Positions 1-11,597 are shown, counted from the stretch's first letter. The stretch: 53,517 bases of DNA from Candidatus Udaeobacter sp. (GCA_013372845.1 JAALOD010000003.1:27754-81270), one strand, 5' to 3'. Notes: a model not told the origin generated them from the sequence alone. A program made the numbers and translations.

Positions 1-33
1 TTTCCTGTAGGAAGTAAATAGAGTTTCTCAACA

Positions 34-1723
34 ATGCGACAAAATTCTCCCGTCCCTGTCTTCGGCCTGCTCTTGTGGCTGATATTCGCCAGCACGGGCC
101 GAGCTCAGGGTGGTGGTACCTGGCAAACACGGGCTCCGATGCCTCTGAGCCGACAGGAACTCGCGGCGGGGATACTAAATGGGAAGCTGTACGTCCTTGG
201 CGGTTACGATGCGAGTCGTGCCTCCACGGCCAATGTGCAGGTGTATAATCCTACCACAGACACGTGGACTTCGGCGCATCCGATTCCTTATCCGGTTAAT
301 CACAACGCCGCCGCTGTGGCGGGAGGAAATCTCTACAGTTTCGGTGCCGGAGCAGGCGAAGTGTTTCTTTACAATGCAAACAACAACTCGTGGGTTGCAC
401 GAGCTTCCAGCCATTATGTGTACAGCCAAACCGCGGCCGTCGGAGTGATCAACAATCAGATTTACGTTGCCGGCGGCACGGGTACTCCCAGCCAGCGCCA
501 GTTGGAGGTGTACGATCCGGTCTCGAACACTTGGACGATTAAGGCGCCCATGAGCGTTCCGCGCAATCACACCGGTGGCGGCGTGATCGATGGCAAATTT
601 TATGTTGTAGGTGGACGAGTCTCTGACAATGGACCACCAACGGCCGCCCTCGAGGTTTACAATCCGCAGACCAACAGCTGGTCCGGTCGTGCCGATGCCA
701 GCTGCCCGCGCCGGTATCGCGGCGGCGGTGGTGGATAACGAACTCTGGGTCTTCGGTGGGGAAGAACAGGATGGTTTGCATGGGGAAGTGGAAGTATATA
801 ATCCTGTCAGTAACACTTGGCGCCGCGAGCCCAACATGCCTTTACCGCGCCATGGGAGTTGGGCATCGGTTATCGGAAACAAAATCTATATCCCAGGTGG
901 CGGCGCCCGCGCAGGCTTGGCTCCTACGAATACAAACCAGATCTTTACCGTCGATGAATTACTTGACTCCGGAGCGGCTGCAGTGGCTGACTTTAACGCT
1001 GACGGACACCCGGACTGGGTGGTTCGTAATGCCGGAACGCGTCAGACGGCGATCTGGTATCTAAACAACAATGTCTTGGTCGGTGGCGCGTTGGGCCCGA
1101 CTCTTCCGGTCAGTTGGGGACTGAGAGGTGCAGCGGATTTCAATGGAGACATCCATCCGGATTATGGCTTGTTCAACTTAGCTAGTCGCCAAACCGCAAT
1201 CTGGTATTTGTCAGGGCCAACGTTCATTGGAAGCGCTTTTGGGCCGACTCCGCCCGGTGGCTGGGCGTTGGTGGCTATTGCTGATTTTAACGGCAACAAG
1301 AAGCCGGACTACGTCCTCTACAACGCTGGCACGCGTCAAACAGCAATCTGGTATCTGAGCAACAACATCTTCGTTAGCTCTGCATTCGGCCCAACTCTTC
1401 CTTCCGGTTGGGGACTGAGAGGTGTGGCGGATTTCAATGGCGACGGCCATCCTGATTACGCTTTGGTCAACTCCGCGACTCGCCAAACAGCAATTTGGTA
1501 TTTATCAGGGCCAACGTTTATCGGAAGCGCTTATGGGCCGACTCCGCCCGGCGGCTGGGCGTTCGTGGCTACCAAAGACTTTAATGCCAACGGAAAGCCG
1601 GACTATGTGCTTTACAACGCTGGTACGCGTCAAACAGCAATTTGGTATTTGAACAACAACGTTTTCGTCAGCGCCGCCTTCGGCCCAACTCTTCCAGCCG
1701 GTTGGAGCTTGATCGGGCCTTGA
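34..1723 (+). pseudogene. Kelch-repeat protein with C-terminal FG-GAP/VCBS-like repeats, split by an apparent frameshift near 693
   Basis: ORF 34..738 has kelch blades (GKLYVLGGYD, VYNPTTDTWT, NQIYVAGGTG). The next blade (PMPAARAGIAAAVVDNELWVFGGE) continues in the +1 frame of ORF 611..1723, which then carries about five TRQTAIWYL...GPTLP.GW...ADFNGDGHPDY repeats. Confidence 0.8.
985..1720 (+). repeat. Coding tandem repeat: about 49-aa units alternating A-B-A-B-A, higher-order period 294 bp
   Basis: tcagggccaacgtt(c/t)at(t/c)ggaagcgctt(t/a)tgggccgactccgcccgg(t/c)ggctgggcgtt starts at about 1211 and again at about 1505, an offset of 294 bp (98 codons). Confidence 0.85.
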
Positions 1724-1876
1724 GCTAGCTGGGCCAGATCTTTAATCGGCCGCTGGAAAGCGCAGGTGAGAACGCGGAAGTACCCCGCCTGGCGCTTTTC
1801 TGCTTGTGTCACTCCGCGTCTAGGTACGCTCTTGATCATTGATTTGCAGGAGAGCGAGTTTGCGAGACGATAGGCA

Positions 1877-4027
1877 ATGGCACGCGGGCTTTCGAAGCAG
1901 ACGCAAGGTCTCAGAGGCACGACTCAGCAAAGCGCGGCGACCTCCGAGCCGAAATCAAAGTCTGCCCAGCCGGCGAATTCTCGAATAACTTCTCTGGCTG
2001 CGGTACAGTTACTCTGCGCTGGGACCGTGTTTCTTGTCGCGCTCCTTCTTTATAGCTGGACGCTCGCGCCGACAGTTACCCTGACTGACAGCGGAGAGTT
2101 AATCGTAGTTGCTCGGAGTCTTGGGATCGCGCATCCACCGGGCGTTCCGTTATGGATCATTCTCGCCCATCTCGCATCGCTTGTGCCCTTTGGAAACGTC
2201 GCGCAACGGATCAATTTTTCGTCCGCGCTTTTCGCAGCGCTCGCTTGCGCAATGCTCACGTTAGTCGTGGCGGAGTTGATCATTACAGCGTCATATCTGG
2301 CTGCGGCGAAGCGACGAAAGAGAGACAACAAGAAAACCGAGGAATCGGGTATTACGCACCTTTTAGTGACTGCGCCCGCGCTGGGCGGGGGATTGCTCAT
2401 GGCGTTTTCCCGCACGCTTTGGTCGTATGCGACGATCGCCGAGGTCTACGCTCTGAATGCACTGCTGATTGTCATTATCTTCTTCCTGATGCTTCGGTGG
2501 CGCCGGCGCATCGTCGAAGACAGGATGCATATTTCGACGGCGTCGAACGCTGATCAAATCACGAGGCACGACGTTTTCCTTTATTCAGCCGCGCTGATAT
2601 TCGGCCTAGCCCTCGGCGGTCATCATGTCACTGTGGCGCTGACCCTTCCTGCCATCGCAGTCATTGTTTTTCGAACCCAGGGCGTGAGCTTTTTTACCAG
2701 CAGGCGGTTGGTTTATGCCGCGCTGATTTCAATTAGTGCTCTCGTCGCCGTTTATGCTTACCTGCCGCTTGCAGCCTCGCGCTCGCCTGTCATTAACTGG
2801 GGCCATCCGCGTTCGCTACAGGAAATATGGTGGCATCTGACGGGCCGCCAGTATCAGGTCTATTTCTCCTTTAAACCGGAGATAATGGGGGAACAGTTTG
2901 CTGAATTTTGCAGGATGGCACTGCGCGAATTCGGCTCTCAGTGGGTTCCTTTATCAGTCGTTCTGGCTTTCGCGGGTTTCGCTGATGCTTTCAAGCGAGA
3001 CCGTACGACTTTCTGGTTTCTCCTGACTATCGTGGTCGCCGATTTGGCTTACGCCCTCAGCTACGAAATTGCGGAAGACAAGGATGCGTACTATTTGCCC
3101 ACATTTATTTCGATAGCGATTGCCGCTGGTTTGGGCATTCGATGGTTGGTCCAAAGGGCCGTTTCCAAATCCTTACCGGGCGTGAAGCCATCTTTGGCAG
3201 CGGCAATTGCTGTTCTGGTTGTTTGCACGATCGCCCTCACGGCGAACTGGCCGTTTAATAATCGCAGGCGATACTTCATCGCGCACGACTATGTCGACAA
3301 TCTGCTCAACGCGATCGCGCCCAACGGGCTCCTGCTCACGCTCGATTGGCAAGTTGTGTCCCCCATGTTTTATGCGCAGGAGATCGAACAGGTTCGGCTG
3401 GACGTAAAAGTGGTGGACATCAATCTTCTACGGCGCTCGTGGTATTTCGATTATTTGAAACACGCTTATCCCGGCTTGATGGAGCGATCGCGCGAAAAGA
3501 TCGACGTATTTGTCGAAAATCTCAAAGAATGGGAGCGCGATCCCGGGGCCTTTGCCAGGAGTCCGGCGCTGACTCAAAGAATCAGCACAGCATTTTTAGA
3601 GATGATTCAATCAATGGTGACCAATGAAAGCAGGGTTGCGCCGGTTTACATGACGAACGATTTGATTTCCTCCGACTCAGTTAACGGCGAACTGACCAGA
3701 TGGCTTACGCAAAAATATCAACTGGTTCCACATGGGCTTGTCTTTAATCTCGCGGACGGTCAGGGCTTTCATGATTCGCCGGATGTGCGTCTGCAAATAC
3801 GCGGCCTTGCCGATGGGAAACTGCGATTCGGAAAAGGCGATCCCGTCAACGTGAAGGTACTGCCGGTCTATACGAACATGTTGATCAATCGCGGACGCTA
3901 TCTTGCTTTATTCGGTCAGCATGAACGTGCCATTGCTGCCTTCGAACAGGCGCTCGCGCTCAATCCGGACCTGGCCTTGGCGCGGCAGGGCCTCGCCGAA
4001 AGCGCCGAGAAAGCGCGGAGACCGTAG
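1877..4027 (+). CDS. DUF2723-family multi-TM protein (glycosyltransferase-like) with C-terminal TPR
   Basis: LYSWTLAPTVTLTDSGELIVVARSLGIAHPPGVPLWIILAHLASLVPFG is typical of DUF2723; many TM segments; TPR-like C-terminus (ALFGQHERAIAAFEQALALNPDLALARQGLAE). Confidence 0.85.
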   Translation: MARGLSKQTQGLRGTTQQSAATSEPKSKSAQPANSRITSLAAVQLLCAGTVFLVALLLYSWTLAPTVTLTDSGELIVVARSLGIAHPPGVPLWIILAHLASLVPFGNVAQRINFSSALFAALACAMLTLVVAELIITASYLAAAKRRKRDNKKTEESGITHLLVTAPALGGGLLMAFSRTLWSYATIAEVYALNALLIVIIFFLMLRWRRRIVEDRMHISTASNADQITRHDVFLYSAALIFGLALGGHHVTVALTLPAIAVIVFRTQGVSFFTSRRLVYAALISISALVAVYAYLPLAASRSPVINWGHPRSLQEIWWHLTGRQYQVYFSFKPEIMGEQFAEFCRMALREFGSQWVPLSVVLAFAGFADAFKRDRTTFWFLLTIVVADLAYALSYEIAEDKDAYYLPTFISIAIAAGLGIRWLVQRAVSKSLPGVKPSLAAAIAVLVVCTIALTANWPFNNRRRYFIAHDYVDNLLNAIAPNGLLLTLDWQVVSPMFYAQEIEQVRLDVKVVDINLLRRSWYFDYLKHAYPGLMERSREKIDVFVENLKEWERDPGAFARSPALTQRISTAFLEMIQSMVTNESRVAPVYMTNDLISSDSVNGELTRWLTQKYQLVPHGLVFNLADGQGFHDSPDVRLQIRGLADGKLRFGKGDPVNVKVLPVYTNMLINRGRYLALFGQHERAIAAFEQALALNPDLALARQGLAESAEKARRP

Positions 4028-4136
4028 CGCAGCCATCCTTTCGCCATTCGCTGACTCAAGCTTCGCTCCTAATTCGGACTTCCCATTTCCCGGCGTAGTC
4101 TTGCTTTGTTCGCACGAACCTTTTATATGCGCGGCA

Positions 4137-5531
4137 ATGAATCTCCTGACTTGTGATCGATGGGCGCGTCTTCTTCCGGCAATCCTGGCCTTGGCCATTG
4201 GAACGATTCCAATTCGGGCGGCTGACAATGCGATCGCCCTAAAAGCCAAACGCATATTCGACGGAAAATCGAAATCACTTGTTCCAAATGGCGTCGTTAT
4301 CGTTCAAAGCGATAGGATTGTCGATGTTGGCAGTAATCTGGCTGTACCAGGCGGCGCGCAGGTGATCGATCTGGGCGACGCCACGCTTGCGCCGGGATTC
4401 ATGGACGCACACACCCATTTAACGCTGGATTACTCCGGCGATTACAATGTGCGTCGACTGAAAGAGGTCGATCTAAACGTTTCCGAGCAGGCGATCATCG
4501 CAACTGTGCACGCCCGGGCCACTGTCGAAGCAGGATTCACTACAGTGCGCGATCTCGGAAGCCGCTTCGTCGGCAGCCGCGAGTTTGTCGATGTCGCCCT
4601 GCGCAATTCAATTAACAAAGGAGTCATCGTGGGTCCGCGCATGCTGGTTGCGACCAAGGGAATCGGCGCTACCGGCGGTCACTTCGATCCCACCAGCGGA
4701 TTTCGTGATTTCCTCTTTGGGCGCGAACCGGATTACACGGATGGAATCATTGATAGTCCAGACGACGCGCGGAAAGCCGTGCGATTCGAAGTCAAAAATG
4801 GCGCTGACGTGATTAAGGCTGCAGTCTCGGGTGGCGTCCTTTCGTTAGCAGACGAAGTGGATACTCCGCAATTAACGCCTGACGAAATGGCGGCGCTCGT
4901 TGATGAATCCCATCAGTTGCGAAAAAAGGTAGCGGTGCATTGTCACGGCGACGAAGCTGCCAGGGAAGCGATTGAGGCCGGCGTTGATTCTATTGAGCAC
5001 GGCTCATTTATGAAACCGGAAACGCTCACCCGGATGAAAAACAAGGGTGTCTTCCTGACGCCAACGCTTATGGCCACCGAATGGATCATGAGCAAACTGG
5101 AAAACTATCCGCCAGCATTGCAGGCAAAAGCCAAAGCGGCAGCAGCCGCGCGTTCGGATATGTTTCGCAACGCAGTGAAATTAGGAGTGAAGATTTCCTT
5201 TGGCACTGATGCCGCCGTTTTTCCACATGGTCAAAACGCGCGAGAGTTTAAGGTGATGGTCGATCTTGGGATGCAACCAATCGAAGCGCTAAGATCTGCA
5301 ACTGCCAATGATGCCGAGCTTCTCGGCATCGCGCAAAAAACTGGCACCTTGGAAAAAGGGAAACTTGCTGACGTCATTGCGATGCCAGGCGATCCGATTG
5401 CGGATATCACCGCAACCGAGCGGGTATTCTTTGTCATGAAAGAGGGAAAAATCATCAGGAACGGGCCGCCGACTGTCCACGCCGCTGCCAAAGAGACAGA
5501 CCCTGCAAACGTTGCTGCTCCAGTGGATTGA
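4137..5531 (+). CDS. Secreted amidohydrolase (imidazolonepropionase/Xaa-Pro dipeptidase-like)
   Basis: Signal-peptide-like MNLLTCDRWARLLPAILALAIGTIPIRA; motifs MDAHTHLTLD, VAVHCHGDEAAREAIEAGVDSIEHG, SFGTDAAVFPHG. Start moved from ORF 3903 to the in-frame ATG at 4137. Confidence 0.88.
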   Translation: MNLLTCDRWARLLPAILALAIGTIPIRAADNAIALKAKRIFDGKSKSLVPNGVVIVQSDRIVDVGSNLAVPGGAQVIDLGDATLAPGFMDAHTHLTLDYSGDYNVRRLKEVDLNVSEQAIIATVHARATVEAGFTTVRDLGSRFVGSREFVDVALRNSINKGVIVGPRMLVATKGIGATGGHFDPTSGFRDFLFGREPDYTDGIIDSPDDARKAVRFEVKNGADVIKAAVSGGVLSLADEVDTPQLTPDEMAALVDESHQLRKKVAVHCHGDEAAREAIEAGVDSIEHGSFMKPETLTRMKNKGVFLTPTLMATEWIMSKLENYPPALQAKAKAAAAARSDMFRNAVKLGVKISFGTDAAVFPHGQNAREFKVMVDLGMQPIEALRSATANDAELLGIAQKTGTLEKGKLADVIAMPGDPIADITATERVFFVMKEGKIIRNGPPTVHAAAKETDPANVAAPVD

Positions 5532-5595
5532 CGGGTCCGCACGGTCACGAGAGCAAGTTGATTTTGACAACGTGAGAATCGCCGCTAAATTTCCC

Positions 5596-5632
5596 AGCCG
5601 CCGCCGGTTTGGGCGGCTTAATATTTTGGCAG
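5596..5632 (+). terminator. Possible hairpin (GCCGCC...GGCGGC followed by TTAATATTTT) upstream of rplA
   Basis: gccgccgccggtttgggcggcttaatatttt between the amidohydrolase stop and rplA. Confidence 0.35.
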
Positions 5633-5682
5633 GAGCCCCGTGTTTCTCTTAAGAGACCGCGGCGATAGAACTGCAAACCAAC

Positions 5683-6384
5683 ATGCAAAGGAATCGAAGC
5701 AAACGTTATCGCGCAGCGGCGCAACAGGTAGATCGGGCAAAGGCTTATAGTCTTCATGAGGCCGTCTCGACGTTAAAAAAATTTCCGCCGACAAAGTTTG
5801 ATCAGACCGTGACCGTCTCATTGCGGCTTGGTGTTGATCCCAAGCAATCCGATCAAATGGTTCGCGGGACCTGTCCGCTTCCGCATGGCAGTGGCAAAAA
5901 AGTGCGGGTTCTGGTTTTTGCCGAGGGCGAGGCCGCACAGGCAGCCAGGGAAGCGGGCGCGGAGTTTGTTGGGATGAAAGATCTAATCCAGAAGTGTCAG
6001 GAAGGTTTTCAGGATTTTGATGTCGCGATTGCGACGCCGGCAGCGATGGCGGAGGTCCGCAAATTGGGGAAGGTACTCGGGCCGCGCGGACTGATGCCGA
6101 ATCCTCGTACTGGGACAGTAACGGACGACACAGCCAAAGCTGTGCAGGAAGTGAAAGCAGGCCGCGTGGAGTTTAAACTGGATAAAAACGGCAACGTGGC
6201 GGTGCCTGTTGGGAAATTTTCATTTGAGGAAGATGCTTTGGTGGAAAACGGAAACGCGGTAATTGATGCGGTCGTTCGAGCTCGTCCCGCCTCAGCGAAA
6301 GGGCGGTACCTTGAAGGCCTGACAATCAGTGCGACCATGTCTCCGGGAGTTCACGTTGATCCGGCACCGTATTTGAACGCGTAG
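5683..6384 (+). CDS. rplA: 50S ribosomal protein L1
   Basis: [33 protein letters not shown] motifs; followed by rplJ and rplL. Confidence 0.98.
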   Translation: MQRNRSKRYRAAAQQVDRAKAYSLHEAVSTLKKFPPTKFDQTVTVSLRLGVDPKQSDQMVRGTCPLPHGSGKKVRVLVFAEGEAAQAAREAGAEFVGMKDLIQKCQEGFQDFDVAIATPAAMAEVRKLGKVLGPRGLMPNPRTGTVTDDTAKAVQEVKAGRVEFKLDKNGNVAVPVGKFSFEEDALVENGNAVIDAVVRARPASAKGRYLEGLTISATMSPGVHVDPAPYLNA

Positions 6385-6411
6385 TTTTAGAGACGCAATA
6401 TCGAAAATAAA

Positions 6412-6945
6412 ATGACACCAGAAAAAGCCAGCGTCGTTTCCGACCTTTCCGAGAAGTTAAAACGCTCTCCTTTCGTGCTCGTAACCGACTACCAGCGGAT
6501 GAAGGTCGGCGATTTTAGTGAATTGCGGAACCGGCTGGCTCCAGCCGGCGCAGAAGTACACGTCGTAAAGAATAATTTCCTCAAACGCGCCATGACTGAT
6601 TCTGGTTTTCCTGATGCGGGCGAGAAGCTGACCGGTCAAACAGCCGTTGTTACTGGTGAGAACGATGTGGCGCCCGTGGCCAAAATTTTCAAGACGTTTG
6701 CGGCTGAATTCAAAGTCGCGTCGCTTAAGATTGGTTTTGTTGAGCGGGCTGTTCTTTCCGCCGCGGAATTGGAGAAGTTGGCGGATCTGCCGGCGCGCGA
6801 GATTTTGCAGGCGCAATTGCTCGGGCTACTCTTGTCTCCCGCAACACGCTTTGTGCGCCTGCTGAATGAACCAGGCTCTGCGTTGGCACGGCTATTGAAA
6901 GCGAAGGGAGAAAAGGAGGGCGCGGCCGCGCAAGCGACGGCGTAA
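6412..6945 (+). CDS. rplJ: 50S ribosomal protein L10
   Basis: VLVTDYQRMKVGDFSELRNRLAPAGAEVHVVKNNFLKRA; operon position. Confidence 0.97.
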   Translation: MTPEKASVVSDLSEKLKRSPFVLVTDYQRMKVGDFSELRNRLAPAGAEVHVVKNNFLKRAMTDSGFPDAGEKLTGQTAVVTGENDVAPVAKIFKTFAAEFKVASLKIGFVERAVLSAAELEKLADLPAREILQAQLLGLLLSPATRFVRLLNEPGSALARLLKAKGEKEGAAAQATA

Positions 6946-7002
6946 GATGGTTTTCCGCTCGCAATGGCGAGACGGGAAGTGAAACAAAAACTGTCCGGGC
7001 CA

Positions 7003-7040
7003 GTGGCTATTGGCCTTAATTTTCCGAAGGCTTTCGGAAG
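7003..7040 (+). promoter_or_regulatory. Two small inverted repeats upstream of rplL
   Basis: GGCCAgtggctatTGGCC and TTCCGAAggctTTCGGAA in the 117-nt rplJ-rplL gap. Confidence 0.35.
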
Positions 7041-7062
7041 CGGCAATTGGAGGAAATAAGAA

Positions 7063-7449
7063 ATGGCAGACACAGATAAATTGGTGGAGCAACTCAGCAG
7101 CCTGTCGGTGCTGGAGATTGCCGGGTTGGTCAAGCAACTGGAAGAAAAGTGGGGTGTAAGCGCAGCGGCCCCGGTGGCGATGGCGGCTGGTCCGGTCGCA
7201 GCGGGCGCAGCGGCAGCTCCGGCGGCGGAGGAGAAAACCACGTTTGACGTGATCTTGAAAGAGATGGGCTCGAACAAGATTGCTGTGATCAAGGAGGTTC
7301 GTGGCGCGGTGCCGGGACTTGGCCTCGCGGAAGCCAAGGCGCTTGTGGAAGGCGCCCCCAAGACAATCAAGGAAGGGGTGACAAAGGAAGAGGCGGACGA
7401 GATCAAGAAAAAAATCGAGGCCGCCGGTGCGAAGGTTGAAATTAAATAG
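7063..7449 (+). CDS. rplL: 50S ribosomal protein L7/L12
   Basis: Ala-rich hinge and [72 protein letters not shown]. Confidence 0.98.
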   Translation: MADTDKLVEQLSSLSVLEIAGLVKQLEEKWGVSAAAPVAMAAGPVAAGAAAAPAAEEKTTFDVILKEMGSNKIAVIKEVRGAVPGLGLAEAKALVEGAPKTIKEGVTKEEADEIKKKIEAAGAKVEIK

Positions 7450-7497
7450 TGCGACAACTCGCTAAGTCGGGATTGTTTGGTTCCTATCAGTGACTGA

Positions 7498-7524
7498 GGC
7501 GGATGAGTCTATAGACCGTCCGCC
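7498..7524 (+). promoter_or_regulatory. Inverted repeat between rplL and rpoB (possible attenuator)
   Basis: GGCGGAtgaGTCTATAGACcgTCCGCC: 6-bp outer arms plus inner palindrome GTCTATAGAC, 49 nt after the rplL stop and about 250 nt before rpoB. Confidence 0.5.
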
Positions 7525-7772
7525 GCAGATTTTCCTTGCGGAGCGGAAATTTCAGACTAATATCTTATTCTGGTTAGAGGCAGGCAGAACTTATTTTTAA
7601 CCCGGCGCTCAACGGCAAAGCACAAGAAAGGCAGCAAAACTGCGGTGAATTTGACAAACCGCTGTTTTGGATGCATTTTTGCGCCCTTCGCTCGTTACTG
7701 AGCCCTTAAATCTTGCCCGTTTCGTCCCCGATTGGGGTGGACGTTGCGAGGCTAACTCTTGGCTAGTAGTTT

Positions 7773-10700
7773 ATGTCGGAACGTATTTACTTTGGAAGCA
7801 TCAAGGAAGGGATCGAACCACCGAATCTAATTGAGGTTCAGGCAAACTCGTACGTTGATTTCCTTCAGAAAGACGTCCCTTTTTCCAAGCGGAAAAATCA
7901 GGGACTGCAGGCTGTTTTCAAAGAGGTCTTTCCAATCGAGAGCTACGACGAGAAAGCGGTGCTCGATTTCAGTCACTATGAGATTGGCGAGCCCAAATTA
8001 GGCGCGTTGGAGGCGCAGCGGGAAGGACAGACCTACAGCGCGCCATTGCATGTCACGTTCCAATTGCGCGAAGAAAAAGGCACGAAGGAAGAGAAAGTTT
8101 ATATGGGCGAAATCCCACTGATGACTCCGCAGGGGACTTTCGTCATTAACGGCGCGGAGCGCGTAGTAGTAAGCCAATTGCACCGCTCTCCGGGGATCGC
8201 TTTTGAATCCACCGTCCACGTAAACGGCAAGGTCCTCTACAGTTTCCGGATTATTCCAGATCGGGGGTCATGGATTGAGGTCCAATTTGATACGGCTGAC
8301 CTTCTTTACATTTATCTCGATCGACGCAAGCGGCGTCGGAAGTTTCTTGCCACTACATTCCTTCGCGCCCTTGGCTACGGATCCGACGAAGACGTCATCA
8401 AACTTTTTTACAACATCGAGACCCTGAAGCTGAGCGAGAAACTCGACGAAGAGAAGCTGGCTACGAAAGTGCTGACTGCGGAGATCCGCGACGGCGATGT
8501 GACGGTGGCGCGGGCGTTCGAACCCCTTACCCTGGCGACCGTGCGCCAGATCATGGCGCTCAAAATTCACGAAGTGAAAGTGATCGACATCGCCAACGAT
8601 GACACCATCGTGAAGGCGCTTCGAAAAGACCCCGCGCACGACCAGGAAGAAGCGCTCAAGGATATTTACCGGCGTCTTCGCCCTGGCGATCCGCCGACTG
8701 TCGCCAATGCGCGTGCTTTGCTAAAAAGGCTCTTCTTCGATCCGAAGAAATACGACCTCGGGCGGGTGGGCCGTTACAAGATTAATCAAAAGCTTGGGAT
8801 CAACGTTGATTCTACCGAGCGGATTTTGACGGACAAGGATTTTATCGCTGCGATCAAATACCTGATCAATCTTCGACGGGGCGAAGGTACCCTCGATGAT
8901 ATTGATCATCTGGGCAGCCGCCGTGTGCGCACCGTTGGTGAATTACTGGCGAACCAGTGCCGAGTCGGTCTTGCTCGCACGGAGCGCCTGGTCAAGGAGC
9001 GCATGACTCTGTTCGATATCAATGTCGACGGCATGACGCCCCAGAAGCTGATCAATCCAAAGGCGCTTAGTGCGGTCATCCGCGATTTTTTTGGCCGGTC
9101 ACAGCTGTCGCAGTTCATGGATCAAACGAATCCACTCGCAGAGTTAACGCACAAGCGTCGTTTGTCTGCTCTTGGGCCGGGTGGCCTCAGCCGGGAACGT
9201 GCCGGGTTCGAGGTGCGCGACGTTCATCCGTCTCATTACGGGCGCATTTGTCCCATTGAGACACCGGAAGGACCAAACATCGGCTTGATTAGCTCGATGA
9301 GCACTTTCGCGCGCATCAATGAGTTTGGTTTCATCGAGACACCGTATCGCAAAGTGGAAAAGGGCCGCGTGACGGATCAGATCGAATATCTTACTGCTGA
9401 TCGCGAAGAGAATTTTCTCGTTGCGCAAGCTAATGCGCCTGTTGACGGACGTGGACATTTCACGGGTGAGAAAGTATCCGTGCGCTACCGCGGTGACTTT
9501 CTGGAAGTCGAGCCCTCCAAGGTGAATTACATGGACGTCTCGCCGAAACAGCTTGTATCAGTGGCGGCGGGCCTTATTCCGTTCCTCGAACACGACGACG
9601 CAAACCGGGCGCTGATGGGCTCTAATATGCAACGCCAGGGCGTTCCTCTCGTCGTTTCAGAGACGCCGCTCGTGGGCACGGGCCTGGAAGAGAAAGTGGC
9701 GCGAGACTCTCACGCGGTTGTTCTGGCAGCCGACAGCGGCAAGGTCGCTTCGGTTTCGGCAGACCAAATCATCGTCACGAAGGATGGCCATCTTCCCGAA
9801 AGCAAGAAGAAGCTCAAGACCGATCCGGAGGCTGGGATTCACGTTTATGAGCTCCGCAAATTTATGCGGTCAAATGCCGGCACGTGCGTGAACCAGAAAC
9901 CGATTGTACGCAGGGGTCAGCACGTGAAACGCGGTCAAGTCATCGCCGACGGTCCAAACACCGATCACGGCGAACTGGCTCTGGGGCGCAATGTGCTCGT
10001 CGCGTTCATGCCTTGGAATGGATACAACTTCGAGGATGCCATTATGATCTCGGAGAAAGTGGTCAAAGAAGACATCTACACGTCCATCCACATCGATGAA
10101 TTCGAGATCGGTGCGCGTGATACCAAGCTCGGACCAGAGGAAATTACGCGCGACATTCCCAACGTCAGCGAAGAGGCGCTGCGCAACCTGGGACCTGATG
10201 GGGTTGTGCGTGTAGGCGCGGAAGTGAAGCCGGGCGACATTCTTGTTGGGAAGATTACGCCGAAGAGTGAAACCGAATTGGCGCCGGAAGAGCGCCTGTT
10301 GCGTGCAATTTTTGGCGAGAAAGCAGCGGACGTAAAAGACACGTCGCTTACCGTTCCCTCAGGGACTTACGGAATTGTGATGGATGTAAAGGTCTCGTCC
10401 CGTCGCGAAGTTTCGCGGGAAAAACTGACCCCGGCGGAAACCAGACGACAACTCAAAACCATCAGCGAAGAACATAAGCGCAAGAAAGACGGACTGATCG
10501 AGCAACTGACGGATTCACTTTCAAACGTTTTACTCGGCGAAAAAGTTCCTCTGGATGTCGTAAACGCCAAGAACGGTGAGATCATCATTCCAGCCAATCG
10601 CAAGATCACCAAAACGCTCTTGCGCAAGCTGGCGACGGCCTACGATCACATCGAGATCGATCCGAGTCCGATCCGCAATAAGATTCGCGAAATCATTGGC

Positions 10701-11567
10701 GCCTACGAGCAGAAGTTCTCGGAGCTCGAACTCGAACGCGACCGCGCGATGGACCGGGTGGAAAGCGGTGACGATATCGACCCGGGAATCATCAAACAGG
10801 TCAAGGTTTACATCGCAAGCAAGCGCAAACTGAGCGTGGGCGATAAGATGGCCGGTCGCCACGGAAATAAAGGCGTTGTCGCCCGCATCGTGCCCGAAGA
10901 AGACATGCCTTTCCTGGCAGATGGCACGCCGGTTGAAATTGTGCTTAACCCCTTGGGCGTACCGAGCCGCATGAACGTGGGACAAGTTCTCGAAACACAC
11001 CTGGGCGTTGCCGCCAAGGCGCTGGGATTCAAAGTCGCGACTCCGGTGTTCGACGGAATTAAGGAGAAACAGATTCGCGAGTATTTGCACGATGCCCGGA
11101 AGAAGGAGGGATTCACTTGGGTGCAGGAAAGCGGCAAGGCAAAGCTTTTCGACGGACGGACCGGCGATCCTTTCGATCAGGAGGTCGTCGTTGGCTACAT
11201 CTATATGATGAAGCTCGGGCACCTGGTGGCAGACAAGATTCACGCTCGTGCGGTTGGACCGTATTCGCTCGTCACTCAACAGCCGCTCGGCGGTAAGGCG
11301 CAATACGGTGGCCAGCGTTTTGGTGAAATGGAAGTGTGGGCGCTGGAAGCGTACGGAGCTGCCTATACTTTGCAGGAACTGCTCACCGTTAAATCCGATG
11401 ACGTGCAAGGACGGACCCGGATTTATGAGTCGATCGTCAAGGGCGATAACTCGCTTGAAGCGGGTACACCTGAATCTTTCAACGTTCTCATCAAGGAAAT
11501 GCAGAGCCTGGGCCTCGACGTGAAGGTCGGTGGCCAGGCGCCTACCTTTCTAGAGAGCGTCGCATAA
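7773..11567 (+). CDS. rpoB: DNA-directed RNA polymerase subunit beta
   Basis: [92 protein letters not shown]. Confidence 0.99.
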   Translation: MSERIYFGSIKEGIEPPNLIEVQANSYVDFLQKDVPFSKRKNQGLQAVFKEVFPIESYDEKAVLDFSHYEIGEPKLGALEAQREGQTYSAPLHVTFQLREEKGTKEEKVYMGEIPLMTPQGTFVINGAERVVVSQLHRSPGIAFESTVHVNGKVLYSFRIIPDRGSWIEVQFDTADLLYIYLDRRKRRRKFLATTFLRALGYGSDEDVIKLFYNIETLKLSEKLDEEKLATKVLTAEIRDGDVTVARAFEPLTLATVRQIMALKIHEVKVIDIANDDTIVKALRKDPAHDQEEALKDIYRRLRPGDPPTVANARALLKRLFFDPKKYDLGRVGRYKINQKLGINVDSTERILTDKDFIAAIKYLINLRRGEGTLDDIDHLGSRRVRTVGELLANQCRVGLARTERLVKERMTLFDINVDGMTPQKLINPKALSAVIRDFFGRSQLSQFMDQTNPLAELTHKRRLSALGPGGLSRERAGFEVRDVHPSHYGRICPIETPEGPNIGLISSMSTFARINEFGFIETPYRKVEKGRVTDQIEYLTADREENFLVAQANAPVDGRGHFTGEKVSVRYRGDFLEVEPSKVNYMDVSPKQLVSVAAGLIPFLEHDDANRALMGSNMQRQGVPLVVSETPLVGTGLEEKVARDSHAVVLAADSGKVASVSADQIIVTKDGHLPESKKKLKTDPEAGIHVYELRKFMRSNAGTCVNQKPIVRRGQHVKRGQVIADGPNTDHGELALGRNVLVAFMPWNGYNFEDAIMISEKVVKEDIYTSIHIDEFEIGARDTKLGPEEITRDIPNVSEEALRNLGPDGVVRVGAEVKPGDILVGKITPKSETELAPEERLLRAIFGEKAADVKDTSLTVPSGTYGIVMDVKVSSRREVSREKLTPAETRRQLKTISEEHKRKKDGLIEQLTDSLSNVLLGEKVPLDVVNAKNGEIIIPANRKITKTLLRKLATAYDHIEIDPSPIRNKIREIIGAYEQKFSELELERDRAMDRVESGDDIDPGIIKQVKVYIASKRKLSVGDKMAGRHGNKGVVARIVPEEDMPFLADGTPVEIVLNPLGVPSRMNVGQVLETHLGVAAKALGFKVATPVFDGIKEKQIREYLHDARKKEGFTWVQESGKAKLFDGRTGDPFDQEVVVGYIYMMKLGHLVADKIHARAVGPYSLVTQQPLGGKAQYGGQRFGEMEVWALEAYGAAYTLQELLTVKSDDVQGRTRIYESIVKGDNSLEAGTPESFNVLIKEMQSLGLDVKVGGQAPTFLESVA

Positions 11568-11597
11568 TTTTTAAGTTGTAAATTATTTGGAAAAAAC

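Noticed and set aside
175-882. 235-aa minus-strand ORF over the kelch gene
   Set aside because: Shadow ORF of the repetitive kelch-coding sequence.
3903-4136. N-terminal 78-aa extension of the amidohydrolase ORF
   Set aside because: Overlaps the DUF2723 gene; the in-frame ATG at 4137 begins a good signal peptide.
6636-7457. 273-aa minus-strand ORF over rplJ-rplL
   Set aside because: Antisense shadow of conserved ribosomal protein genes; low-complexity Ala/Ser composition and no recognisable motif.
10530-11408. 292-aa minus-strand ORF inside rpoB
   Set aside because: Antisense to intact rpoB; produced by high-GC codon bias.
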